Below, piece by piece: positions 31,537 to 40,546 of a DNA stretch of 64,000 nucleotides. The notes under the pieces were generated by a model. That model was not told where the DNA came from. It made no database searches and saw only the letters and a program-made list of their open reading frames with translations. Positions within the stretch are counted from its first letter, which is position 1; every line of letters starts with the position of its first letter. The translations under genes were made by a program, and so were the position numbers. Origin of the DNA: Lutibacter litoralis (GTDB lineage: Bacteria > Bacteroidota > Bacteroidia > Flavobacteriales > Flavobacteriaceae); the NCBI RefSeq assembly GCF_014646675.1, contig NZ_BMNS01000002.1, positions 124,001 to 188,000 of the forward strand, written 5' to 3'.

Positions 31537-34500
31537 ATGAACAAAACAAATGAAAACCTCTCTTTTTATAAGAGATTTCGATTTATGAGCAGCGTATTTG
31601 TGCTTATGATGCTGGGGATTTCCCTTCAAGCACAAACAAATTCGTACACATTAAAAGGTACTGTAACTGATAATGTTGGTCCTGTTCCTGGTGTTAGCGT
31701 ACAACTCAAAGACACCAACTTGGGTGAAATTACAGACTTTTCTGGAAATTATATTTTAAAAGTCAACCTAAATCCAGGTAACTATACGCTAGTATTTAGA
31801 TCCCTAGGCCTAGTTAGTAAAGAGTTAAAAATCACTTTAACCAATGAAAGTCAAATAGTAAATAACGTTACAATGAATTCTGATATTCTTGGATTAGACG
31901 AAGTAGTTATTACTGGAGCTGGGGCATTAACATCCAAAAAGCAGTTAGGTAATACGATTTCTACTGTTAAAGGCTTAGCAATTACTGAATCTGCATCTGT
32001 AGATATTACAGGAGGTCTCTCTGGAAAATTGGCAGGTATCCAAGTTACACAAAATTCTGGGGATCCAGCAGGTGGTATTAGTGTTAGATTAAGAAGTGCT
32101 AGTACCGTTAATGGGAGTTCTGACCCTTTGTATATTATTGATGGTGTAATAGTAAACAATAACTCTATTGATGTTTTAGGAACAACTAGTGTAGTTCAAA
32201 ATAGATTATCTGATATTAGCCCTCAAGACATTGATAGAATTGAAGTAATTAAAGGAGCAGCAGCAGCAGCCATTTACGGTTCACGAGCAAGTAATGGTGT
32301 TGTTCAAATATTTACAAAAAAAGGACAATCTGGAGAACCTGTAATTACAGTTTCTAGTAGTATAAATTTTAACTCTTTAAGAAAGAAACGAGCTTTTAAC
32401 GAAGAGCCTTTTGAGTGGGCCTCAAGTGATATTACCGTTCTTGATAAGGTTCCTGCTACTAGATATGATTATCAAGATATGGTTTTTAATAATTCAACTG
32501 GAACAGATAATTACGTTTCTATGTCTGGAGGAAAGGAAAATACAAACTATTTTGCTTCATTTTCATACTTACAAAATAATGGTATCTTAAAAAGTACAGA
32601 CTATGAAAGACAAAGTGGAAGAGTTAGAATTAATCAAACAATAAATGATTGGGCTTCCGCCTCTTTTGGGACTTATTTTTCTGCAAGTAAAAGTAATGAC
32701 CAACCCAACGGAGGTTATGTTGCAGGTATATTACCGACTATTTTATTTACAAACAATACAATAGATCCAAGTGCAGATGCAGATGGTAATTATCCAACAA
32801 TGACTTTTTACCCAAATATTTTAGAGTATCTCGAAACATTTGACTTCAATCAAGAAAATAAAAGAACTATTAGTGATTTACAACTTACTTTAAACCCTTC
32901 AGATGGACTTAAAATAAATTATATTCTTGGTTATGACAATTCCGAATCTTTAGGAAACTCATACATCCCAATTGGAACCACTACAATTGCCTTAGGAAGT
33001 GCAACAAATACTACTATTAATACAAAACAATTAAATAGTGATTTAAATGCTTCTTTTGATAAAAATATTAATGATAATATAAAGTCAACAACTACAGGAG
33101 GATTTTCTTGGCAAACAGATAAAACATTATTAAGTTCTATTTCTGCTAGTGGATTAGCTTTAGGTGTAAAAACTACAAATGGAGCTGCCTCAATTTCAAC
33201 TAATGAAAGTAGAAGTGAAAGATCATTCTGGGGAGGTTTTTTACAACAAACATTTGGTATTTACGATAAACTTTTTGTTACTGGAGCAATTAGGATGGAT
33301 GGTTCTTCAGTATTTGGTAAAGATGAAAGAAATCAATTCTATCCAAAAACAAGTATGTCATATTTGGTTTCTGAAGAAAAGTTTTGGAAAAACAACTTTG
33401 GAAGTTCAATTAATAGCTTTAAAGTTAGAGCCGCTTGGGGTCAAGCAGGTAATTTAACAGCAATCGGCCCTTTTGATAGATTGTCAAATTACTCAGCAAT
33501 AGGTATCGACGGAACTTCAGGGTTAGTCGCTCCTACCAGATTGGGTAATGCTGACCTAAAACCTGAAAGACAAACTGAAGTAGAATTTGGTATTGACATG
33601 GGACTATTTGATAATAAAATAGGTGTAGAACTAACTTATTACAAACAAGATATTAAAGACCTTTTATTAGCTAGAACATTGTCACCATCGACAGGCTTTG
33701 GATCAAGAGTTGAAAATATCGGAACAATGACTAATAATGGTTTTGAAGCGTTAATTACAGCTAACCCAATTCAAACAAATAACTTTAGTTGGTCTGTTAC
33801 TGGTACTTTTTCAACAAATAAAAATGAAGTAAATAAAATTGAGGGTGAACAATTTGGTATAGGAAACTTCGGTTTTTCAGTTGCTAAAAACGGACAACCT
33901 TTAGGAGTTTTTTACCAAGGATTTTATGCTAGAAATGATGACGGAAGTTTATTGTTAACTCCTGGAGGAATTCCTCAAAGAGAAAAAGGTTCTTACGATG
34001 TAAACGGGAATCCTGCTCCAGAAAGAGATGCATCAGGACAACCAACTGGTACTTCACTAAGTAAAGTAATTGGAGATCCAAACCCAGATTTTATAGCCTC
34101 ATTAATTAATGAATTGAAATACAAAAACTTCTCGTTCAGATTACAATTTGACGCTGTACAAGGTGTTGATGTATTAAGTTGGGACACACGTATGTTTTAT
34201 AGATTTGGAGGAGGAGCCCAAACAGGCAGTGAATTAAGTGGAGAAAGTGTAAGAGGAACAGGTGCTGCTAATTTTGGCATTGCAGAATCTTATATTGAAG
34301 ATGGTTCTTATATAAAACTAAGAGAAGTTTCTGCTTCCTATTTATTAAAAACCCCTCTACAAGGAGTTGATAATATTAAATTTACTTTAACCGGACGTAA
34401 TTTATTCTCTATAGATAATTTCTCAGGATATGATCCAGAAGTAAACATGGATGGACAAAGTAACGGAGCTAGAGGTGGTATTATGGGGCTTGTTCCGATA

Positions 34501-34539
34501 CCAAGTGTAATTAAATTTGGTGTAACAGCTACTTTTTAA
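31537..34539 (+). CDS. SusC/RagA-family TonB-dependent outer-membrane transporter (1000 aa)
   Basis: After a signal peptide (SSVFVLMMLGISLQAQ) come a carboxypeptidase-regulatory-like domain (YTLKGTVTDNVGPVPGVSVQ, about residues 33-115), a TonB-box-like LDEVVITG, a plug domain with the SusC signatures LSGKLAGIQV and PLYIIDGVIV and ASNGVVQIFTKKG, and a 22-strand-type beta barrel to the C-terminal Phe. It imports large substrates across the outer membrane together with the SusD-type lipoprotein encoded 20 bp downstream. With NamZ, MurQ, AnmK and an NagZ-like hydrolase in the same run, muropeptides or peptidoglycan disaccharides are the most likely cargo. That specificity is inferred from neighbours. 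Confidence 0.92.
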   Translation: MNKTNENLSFYKRFRFMSSVFVLMMLGISLQAQTNSYTLKGTVTDNVGPVPGVSVQLKDTNLGEITDFSGNYILKVNLNPGNYTLVFRSLGLVSKELKITLTNESQIVNNVTMNSDILGLDEVVITGAGALTSKKQLGNTISTVKGLAITESASVDITGGLSGKLAGIQVTQNSGDPAGGISVRLRSASTVNGSSDPLYIIDGVIVNNNSIDVLGTTSVVQNRLSDISPQDIDRIEVIKGAAAAAIYGSRASNGVVQIFTKKGQSGEPVITVSSSINFNSLRKKRAFNEEPFEWASSDITVLDKVPATRYDYQDMVFNNSTGTDNYVSMSGGKENTNYFASFSYLQNNGILKSTDYERQSGRVRINQTINDWASASFGTYFSASKSNDQPNGGYVAGILPTILFTNNTIDPSADADGNYPTMTFYPNILEYLETFDFNQENKRTISDLQLTLNPSDGLKINYILGYDNSESLGNSYIPIGTTTIALGSATNTTINTKQLNSDLNASFDKNINDNIKSTTTGGFSWQTDKTLLSSISASGLALGVKTTNGAASISTNESRSERSFWGGFLQQTFGIYDKLFVTGAIRMDGSSVFGKDERNQFYPKTSMSYLVSEEKFWKNNFGSSINSFKVRAAWGQAGNLTAIGPFDRLSNYSAIGIDGTSGLVAPTRLGNADLKPERQTEVEFGIDMGLFDNKIGVELTYYKQDIKDLLLARTLSPSTGFGSRVENIGTMTNNGFEALITANPIQTNNFSWSVTGTFSTNKNEVNKIEGEQFGIGNFGFSVAKNGQPLGVFYQGFYARNDDGSLLLTPGGIPQREKGSYDVNGNPAPERDASGQPTGTSLSKVIGDPNPDFIASLINELKYKNFSFRLQFDAVQGVDVLSWDTRMFYRFGGGAQTGSELSGESVRGTGAANFGIAESYIEDGSYIKLREVSASYLLKTPLQGVDNIKFTLTGRNLFSIDNFSGYDPEVNMDGQSNGARGGIMGLVPIPSVIKFGVTATF

Positions 34540-34559
34540 TAATTATAAAATATAATAAA

Positions 34560-35906
34560 ATGAAAAATATAAAAATATTAACAATTATAGGTGCTTTGCT
34601 AATTAGCAGTGGTATATTTACTGCTTGCGACACTGATTTTGAAAACCCAAATAACCCAACTGAGGATGTTGTTTTGGGAACGAAAGAAGGCTTATTTGCT
34701 TTAGCAACCGGAATACGACAATACTATTCAGTGACGGCATTAAGGCAAGTTATTGAAGCTCCAGGAATTACAACTAGAGAGCTAGGAGTTACAAATACTT
34801 TTTTAAATATTAATGAATTGGCTCAGGGAGGGGCTGAATTACCAGGAGAAAGTGGAGGTATTACAAATCCTTGGGTAAACTTATTGCGAGCCAAAGGGAT
34901 GGCGGAATCATTAATTCAAGGCGCAAATACAGTTGAACTTTCAGCAGGCTCAAGAAGTGGTGTATTAGCTTATGGAAACCTTTTTAAAGCTATGAGCTTA
35001 GGTGCTCTCATTCAAATGTTTGAACAAGCCCCAATTGACAATGCCGCTGACGGAGCTGCCGAATTTAGTGACAGAGCCACCGTACTGGCAAGTTGTATTT
35101 CATTATTAGAAGAAGCGAAAGACGCCATGTCTTCTGCACCAATTTCTGATGAATTTAAATCAACTGTTTTATGGTCAGACATGAACCTAGAAAAAACTAT
35201 AAACGCCTTTCTTTCAAGATACTACTTATTGGCTGGTAATTATACCGAATCAATTAATGCAGCCAATGATGTAATAAACAGTAGTAATCCAACAAATTCA
35301 ATGTGGATTTACGATTCTAACAACCAAAACCCTATATGGAATCGTACTGTAAATTCGGCCGATTTAGATCCTCAAACTAATTTTGGATTACTTGGAACCT
35401 ACATTCCTGAAACGGGTGATGGACGTGTAAATTTCTACTTAGGAAACGATGCTGGTTTCGCAAATGGCGATGCTGGTGGTCAACCACTTAGTGAAATGAT
35501 CGGATTCTTTGAGACAAACACATCTGCAATACCAATTTATCTTCATGGAGAAATGCTTTTGAACAAAGCTGAAGCATTTGCAAGACAAAATCAATTACCT
35601 GAAGCTGTTATTCAACTAAATTTAGTGAGACAAAAAAATAATGATCCACTAGGTGTTAATGCTAACTTACCTGCCTGGACAGGTGACGAAACAAATCAAA
35701 ATGCTATTCTAGAAGAAATTTATAAAAATAGATGTATCGAATTATTTTTAACTGGATTAAGATTTGGAGATAGCAAAAGATTTCACCCAAATTTTGTTGT
35801 TCCGGCCGCAGCCAACACAACAAACGAAAGAAATAGAAATTTTTACCCTTACCCAACAATAGAAAGAGAAAATAACCCTAATACTCCAGCAGACCCTGCC
35901 ATTTAA
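34560..35906 (+). CDS. SusD/RagB-family surface lipoprotein (448 aa)
   Basis: The lipoprotein signal ends in SSGIFTAC (Cys23). The mature protein has the helical TPR-like framework of SusD proteins, with the typical early phrase NPNNPTEDVV and a late ELFLTGLRFGDSKRFHP segment. SusD lipoproteins form the lid of the SusC channel and bind the substrate. It directly follows the susC gene with a 20-bp gap. A stem-loop after its stop may limit read-through to the cytoplasmic enzymes. Confidence 0.9.
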   Translation: MKNIKILTIIGALLISSGIFTACDTDFENPNNPTEDVVLGTKEGLFALATGIRQYYSVTALRQVIEAPGITTRELGVTNTFLNINELAQGGAELPGESGGITNPWVNLLRAKGMAESLIQGANTVELSAGSRSGVLAYGNLFKAMSLGALIQMFEQAPIDNAADGAAEFSDRATVLASCISLLEEAKDAMSSAPISDEFKSTVLWSDMNLEKTINAFLSRYYLLAGNYTESINAANDVINSSNPTNSMWIYDSNNQNPIWNRTVNSADLDPQTNFGLLGTYIPETGDGRVNFYLGNDAGFANGDAGGQPLSEMIGFFETNTSAIPIYLHGEMLLNKAEAFARQNQLPEAVIQLNLVRQKNNDPLGVNANLPAWTGDETNQNAILEEIYKNRCIELFLTGLRFGDSKRFHPNFVVPAAANTTNERNRNFYPYPTIERENNPNTPADPAI

Positions 35907-35950
35907 AAAGTAGTAATATAAATTTTAAGTTAGTTATTTGGATATTTTTT

Positions 35951-35981
35951 ATTTAGGGCAACAAAATTTGTTGCCCTAAAT
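35951..35981 (+). terminator. Hairpin between susD and namZ (attenuator or terminator-like)
   Basis: ATTTAGGGCAACAAA (35951-35965) is perfectly mirrored by TTTGTTGCCCTAAAT (35967-35981) around one base. It is followed by AAAATTC and not a T-run, so it is more likely a partial terminator or an mRNA-stabilising stem that keeps susCD transcript levels above those of downstream genes. Confidence 0.5.
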
Positions 35982-36016
35982 AAAATTCAAAAAATGATGA
36001 AATATTAATAAAAATT

Positions 36017-37201
36017 ATGAAAGTATTCACAGGTTTAGATGTATTAATACATGATAAAGAAATTCAAAAAACTTTTAAAGGGAATGTTGGTTTACTTTGT
36101 CATAATGCTTCTGTTGATTCAACATTTTCACATGCCATTTTAAAATTTAAAGAAATATTTAATTCCCGATTTATTAAGGTTTTTGGTCCTCAACATGGAT
36201 TCTCAACTGATGTTCAAGATAATATGATTGAAACTGATCACTCCATTCATCCGTATTTTAACATTCCTATATATTCTCTTTACTCTGAAACACGAATTCC
36301 TACAGATAAAATGCTTGAAGGTATAGACCATTTATTTGTTGATTTACAAGATGTTGGTTGTAGAGTCTATACATATATTTATACCCTAACTCTCTTACTT
36401 GATAAATGCTCAAATAAAAATATTGAAGTAATTGTTCTTGATCGTCCAAACCCAATAAATGGTATAGACATTGAAGGAAATATTTTAGAAAAACAATTTG
36501 AATCATTTGTAGGCCTTCACCCTATTCCTATGAGACATGGAATGACTATTGGTGAAGTCGCTTTAATGCATCAAAGCTTATGGGCTACAGAAAAAACAAA
36601 CCTTAAAGTAATAAAAATGCTTAACTGGAAGCGAGAAATGTTTTTTGAGAATACAAAATTACCTTGGATTTTACCTTCACCAAATCTTGCAAGAGCAGAA
36701 AGCGCCTGCACATTTCCTGCAACAGTTTTATTTGAAGGCACTAATTTAAGTGAGGGCCGAGGAACATCTCAACCTTTAGAAATTGTTGGGCATCCAAAAA
36801 TTGAACCTTATTCTCTTTATATAAAACACTTTGAACAAAGTATAAAAGATTCTAAATTAAAAGGTTTTAAAATAAGGCCTATAACATTTCTTCCTACTTT
36901 TCAAAAACACTGTAATATAGTTTGTGGTGGTTTTCAAATTCATATTACAAATAAAAAAACGTTTAGACCATGGAGAGTTGGACAATTTATTATTAGAGAA
37001 TTATACCACGCTTTAGGAAATGATTTTCAATGGAAAAACCCTCCTTACGAGTACAACCACACACAACTCCCTATTGATATTCTTAACGGTACTGATAAAT
37101 TAAGACACTGGGTTGAAAATAATGAAAAAATTGAAATACTTGACTCTTTTGAGGATCTTAAAGAATTTAAATTACAACTTAACGAAATAAAATTATATTA
37201 A
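36017..37201 (+). CDS. namZ: Exo-beta-N-acetylmuramidase, DUF1343/NamZ family (394 aa)
   Basis: The DUF1343 family is recognised from GLDVLI at the N-terminus, the conserved FGPQHGFSTDVQDN, DLQDVGCRVYTYIYT, VIVLDRPNPINGIDIEG and RHGMTIGEVA stretches, and LFEGTNLSEGRGTSQPLE. NamZ enzymes release MurNAc from the non-reducing end of peptidoglycan fragments, as shown for the family founder in Bacillus subtilis and for Tannerella. The mature sequence starts immediately, with no signal peptide, so the enzyme should work in the cytoplasm on imported disaccharides, unlike the secreted Bacillus form. Its stop overlaps the symporter start by one base. Confidence 0.88.
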   Translation: MKVFTGLDVLIHDKEIQKTFKGNVGLLCHNASVDSTFSHAILKFKEIFNSRFIKVFGPQHGFSTDVQDNMIETDHSIHPYFNIPIYSLYSETRIPTDKMLEGIDHLFVDLQDVGCRVYTYIYTLTLLLDKCSNKNIEVIVLDRPNPINGIDIEGNILEKQFESFVGLHPIPMRHGMTIGEVALMHQSLWATEKTNLKVIKMLNWKREMFFENTKLPWILPSPNLARAESACTFPATVLFEGTNLSEGRGTSQPLEIVGHPKIEPYSLYIKHFEQSIKDSKLKGFKIRPITFLPTFQKHCNIVCGGFQIHITNKKTFRPWRVGQFIIRELYHALGNDFQWKNPPYEYNHTQLPIDILNGTDKLRHWVENNEKIEILDSFEDLKEFKLQLNEIKLY

Positions 37202-38658
37202 TGAGCGCTACACTAATTTTAATAATCATCGCTTCCTATTTTGGAATACTCATGCTAATTTCTCACCTCACTTCAAAAAATTCAAGTGATGCTTCTTTTT
37301 ATACTGGCGATAGAAAATCTCCATGGCAAGTTGTTGCCTTTGGAATGATTGGCGCTGTAATGTCTGGAGTCACATTTGTATCAATACCAGGAATGGTTGG
37401 CACAAATTATTTTTACTATTTACAATTTGTTTTTGGAAATGTAGTGGGCTATGTATTTATTACATATGTTCTTTTACCTATCTATTATGATCTAAAACTA
37501 ATTTCTATATATACATATCTTGAAACCAGGTTTGGTGTTAAAACCTATAAAACAGGTTCCCTATTTTTTTTAATTTCACAATCATTTGGTGCAGCACTTC
37601 GCTTATTACTTGCGGCAAAAATATTACAATTTGCAGTATTTGATGCTTTTAATGTTCCATTCTACATTACCGTAATCCTAATTTTAATACTCATTTGGTT
37701 TTACACCCATAAATCTGGTATTAAAACAATTGTATGGACAGATACGCTTCAAACATTTTTTTTACTATTAGCCGCAATTGTTTCAATATATGTTGTAAAA
37801 ACGTCATTAAATTTAGATATTTCAGAAACAATCACCTCTGTAACTAATCACAAATATTTTAAAATTTTCGATTGGGATTTTAATTCTGGATCTAACTTCT
37901 TTAAACAATTTATTTCAGGTTTTTTAATTGCAGTTGCTATGATTGGACTAGACCAAAATATGATGCAAAAAACGCTAACTTGTAAAAATAAAAAAGAAGC
38001 CCAAAGAAATATTTTAACTTTTAGTTTATTTTTAGCAATAGCTCAATTCTTATTTTTAGGACTTGGAGTAATGCTCTATTTATATGCTGAAAAATTTGGG
38101 ATTCAATTAGAAATTTTAGATGGAAAATTTATAAATACTGATGATCTATTTCCAATGTTATCTCTAAATCACTTTGGAATTATTGCTAGTGTTAGTTTTA
38201 TTTTAGGAATAACGGCCGCTTCATTTTCAAGTGTAGACTCATCATTAACAGCTTTAACCACATCATTCACACATGACTTTTTAGATATTCAACATAAAAA
38301 TTCAAAAGATCAAAAAAGATTAAAAAACAAAGTCCTATTAGGTTTTTCAATTCTGATTTTCACAATTATTATGTTATTTTCTGAAAGTAAGGGAGATGTA
38401 ATTTCAACAATTTTCAAAGTAGCTGGCTATACTTACGGACCTTTGTTGGGACTCTATTTATTTGGTATTTTTACCAAATTAAAAATAAAAGATGCTGCGG
38501 TTCCATTTATATGCGTTCTTATGCCACTTCTTACTTATTATTTAAATTACCTTTTTATAACAAAATTCTCTTTTGATTTAGGATTTATGAATATATTGGT
38601 AAATGCCCTTTTAACAATACTAAGTTTAATTATTGTAACAACTAAAAATGAAAAATAA
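37201..38658 (+). CDS. Sodium:solute symporter (SSS family, 485 aa)
   Basis: A polytopic inner-membrane protein of about 13 segments. The SSS family signature is visible in FGMIGAVMSGVTFVSIPGM near residues 49-67 and in ASFSSVDSSLTALTTSFTHDF at about 338-360 (core SSVDSSLTAL), the Na+-site helix. It overlaps namZ by one base upstream and murQ by 11 bases downstream, so co-translation is likely. It probably imports MurNAc or a GlcNAc-MurNAc disaccharide from the periplasm with sodium. Substrate assignment comes from context. Confidence 0.85.
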   Translation: MSATLILIIIASYFGILMLISHLTSKNSSDASFYTGDRKSPWQVVAFGMIGAVMSGVTFVSIPGMVGTNYFYYLQFVFGNVVGYVFITYVLLPIYYDLKLISIYTYLETRFGVKTYKTGSLFFLISQSFGAALRLLLAAKILQFAVFDAFNVPFYITVILILILIWFYTHKSGIKTIVWTDTLQTFFLLLAAIVSIYVVKTSLNLDISETITSVTNHKYFKIFDWDFNSGSNFFKQFISGFLIAVAMIGLDQNMMQKTLTCKNKKEAQRNILTFSLFLAIAQFLFLGLGVMLYLYAEKFGIQLEILDGKFINTDDLFPMLSLNHFGIIASVSFILGITAASFSSVDSSLTALTTSFTHDFLDIQHKNSKDQKRLKNKVLLGFSILIFTIIMLFSESKGDVISTIFKVAGYTYGPLLGLYLFGIFTKLKIKDAAVPFICVLMPLLTYYLNYLFITKFSFDLGFMNILVNALLTILSLIIVTTKNEK

Positions 38659-39460
38659 ACCAACCACAGAACAAGCTTCAAATTATAATAACCTTGAAAA
38701 GATGAGTACTTTAGAGTTACTCTCAAATATAAATAATGAAGATAAAACTGTTCCATATGCTGTAGAAAAAACCCTTCCTTCAATTGAAAGATTGGTTGAT
38801 GCCATTTATACTAAAATGAAAAATGGAGGACGCCTTTTTTATATTGGAGCAGGAACAAGTGGAAGATTAGGTGTTTTAGATGCCTCAGAATGCCCACCAA
38901 CCTTTGGTGTTCCCGACAATTGGGTAATTGGTTTAATTGCTGGTGGCGATTTTGCACTGAGAAAAGCTGTTGAAAATGCCGAAGATAATACCACATTAGC
39001 TTGGGAAGATTTGCAAAATTACAATATTTCAGATAAAGATGTTTTGGTTGGAATTGCAGCTTCTGGTACTACCCCATATGTTATTGGAGGTCTTGAAACT
39101 GCAAAAAAGAATGGAATTATTACTGGTTGCATCGTTTGCAATACAAACAGTCCTGTAGCTAAAGTTGCAGATTTGCCTATTGAAATTGTAGTTGGTCCAG
39201 AATTTGTAACTGGAAGTACTAGAATGAAATCTGGAACAGCACAAAAGTTAGTATTGAACATGATAACAACTTCTGTAATGATTAAGCTTGGCAGGGTTAA
39301 AGACAATAAAATGGTTCATATGCAATTATCCAATGCAAAACTCGTAAATCGTGGAGTGTTAATGTTAATGGATGAATTGCATATAGATCAAGAATTAGCA
39401 GCTTCACTTTTAAATCAATATAAAAGTGTAAAAAATGCCTTAGATAATTATAAAATTTAA
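38648..39460 (+). CDS. murQ: N-acetylmuramic acid 6-phosphate etherase
   Basis: A SIS-domain protein of 270 residues with the MurQ signature GAGTSGRLGVLDASECPPTF at about residues 61-80, a Glu that is catalytic in the family. A second conserved stretch is GPEFVTGSTRMKSGTAQKL. It converts MurNAc-6-phosphate to GlcNAc-6-phosphate and D-lactate in the cytoplasm. The gene overlaps the symporter gene by 11 bp and is 10 bp upstream of anmK. The D-lactate product fits the lactate-dehydrogenase-type gene two positions downstream. Confidence 0.95.
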   Translation: MKNKPTTEQASNYNNLEKMSTLELLSNINNEDKTVPYAVEKTLPSIERLVDAIYTKMKNGGRLFYIGAGTSGRLGVLDASECPPTFGVPDNWVIGLIAGGDFALRKAVENAEDNTTLAWEDLQNYNISDKDVLVGIAASGTTPYVIGGLETAKKNGIITGCIVCNTNSPVAKVADLPIEIVVGPEFVTGSTRMKSGTAQKLVLNMITTSVMIKLGRVKDNKMVHMQLSNAKLVNRGVLMLMDELHIDQELAASLLNQYKSVKNALDNYKI

Positions 39461-39470
39461 TTTTTATAGT

Positions 39471-40535
39471 ATGAAAAATAAAACAAAATACTGTCTTGGT
39501 GTTATGAGCGGCACCTCACTAGACGGGCTGGATATTGCTTATCTTAAAATTGATTCTCAAACTTCATATCAATTTGAAATACTAAAAGCAGTTACAATTC
39601 CGTACAATCCAGATTGGAAAAATATGCTAAAAAACGGCTTTCACATATCAGGCGAAGCACTTACTAAACTCGATGCCGATTATGGGATTTATTTAGGTAA
39701 TACTCTAAAAAAATTTATTACCGAAAATAACATTGAAAATTTAGACTTTATAGCTTCCCACGGACATACAATTTACCACAACCCAAGTGACAATTATACG
39801 CTTCAAATTGGAAATGGACCATATATCAACACAATTACTGGTATAAAAACAATTTGTGATTTTCGTACACAAGATGTTGCCCTGGGCGGTCAAGGTGCTC
39901 CTTTAGTTCCAATTGGAGATGCACTATTATTTTCTGAATACGATTATTGTCTAAACTTAGGAGGCTTTTCAAACATTTCTATGAATAAAAATAACCAACG
40001 AATTGCTTTTGATATTTGCCCTGTAAATATTGTTATGAACCATTATGTAAATTCATTAGACCTTGAATATGATGAAAATGGTGAAATTGCGTCAAAAGGA
40101 AATATAGATACTACTTTATTAAACGAACTAAACTCTTTGCCTTTTTACAACGATTCTAAACCAAAATCTTTAGGTTATGAGTTTATTTTAGAAACAATTT
40201 TCCCTATTATAAACAAATACAACCTCGAAATAAAAGATATTTTAAGAACTTTTGTAGAACATATTGCTCAACAAATAGCTAAAAAGATTGCTTCAGATTC
40301 TTCAAAAAGAATGTTAATTACTGGAGGTGGTGCCTTTAATATTTTTTTAATAGAAAGATTAAAAGAGTTCACAAAAACTGAATTAATAATTCCTGAAAAT
40401 AGTATTATAGATTATAAAGAGGCTTTAGTTTTTGCCTTGTTGGGTTATTTAAAAGATGAAGAAAAAAACAACTGCTTAAAAAGCGTTACCGGAGCAAGTA
40501 AAGATCATAGTAGCGGAATTATTTATACTTCTTAA
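39471..40535 (+). CDS. anmK: Anhydro-N-acetylmuramic acid kinase
   Basis: The AnmK signature VMSGTSLDGLDIAYLK is at residues 12-27, with the conserved SHGHTIYHNP, DFRTQDVALGGQGAPLVP (core DVALGGQGAP) and GGGAFNIFLIERL stretches of the ASKHA fold. The enzyme opens the anhydro ring and phosphorylates anhMurNAc to MurNAc-6-phosphate using ATP, giving the substrate of MurQ. Length 354 is a little below the usual 370. It lies between murQ (10 bp) and the D-lactate dehydrogenase-type gene (11 bp). AnmK does not act on plain MurNAc, so the NamZ product would need a different kinase. Confidence 0.95.
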   Translation: MKNKTKYCLGVMSGTSLDGLDIAYLKIDSQTSYQFEILKAVTIPYNPDWKNMLKNGFHISGEALTKLDADYGIYLGNTLKKFITENNIENLDFIASHGHTIYHNPSDNYTLQIGNGPYINTITGIKTICDFRTQDVALGGQGAPLVPIGDALLFSEYDYCLNLGGFSNISMNKNNQRIAFDICPVNIVMNHYVNSLDLEYDENGEIASKGNIDTTLLNELNSLPFYNDSKPKSLGYEFILETIFPIINKYNLEIKDILRTFVEHIAQQIAKKIASDSSKRMLITGGGAFNIFLIERLKEFTKTELIIPENSIIDYKEALVFALLGYLKDEEKNNCLKSVTGASKDHSSGIIYTS

Positions 40536-40546
40536 AACATATTTTT

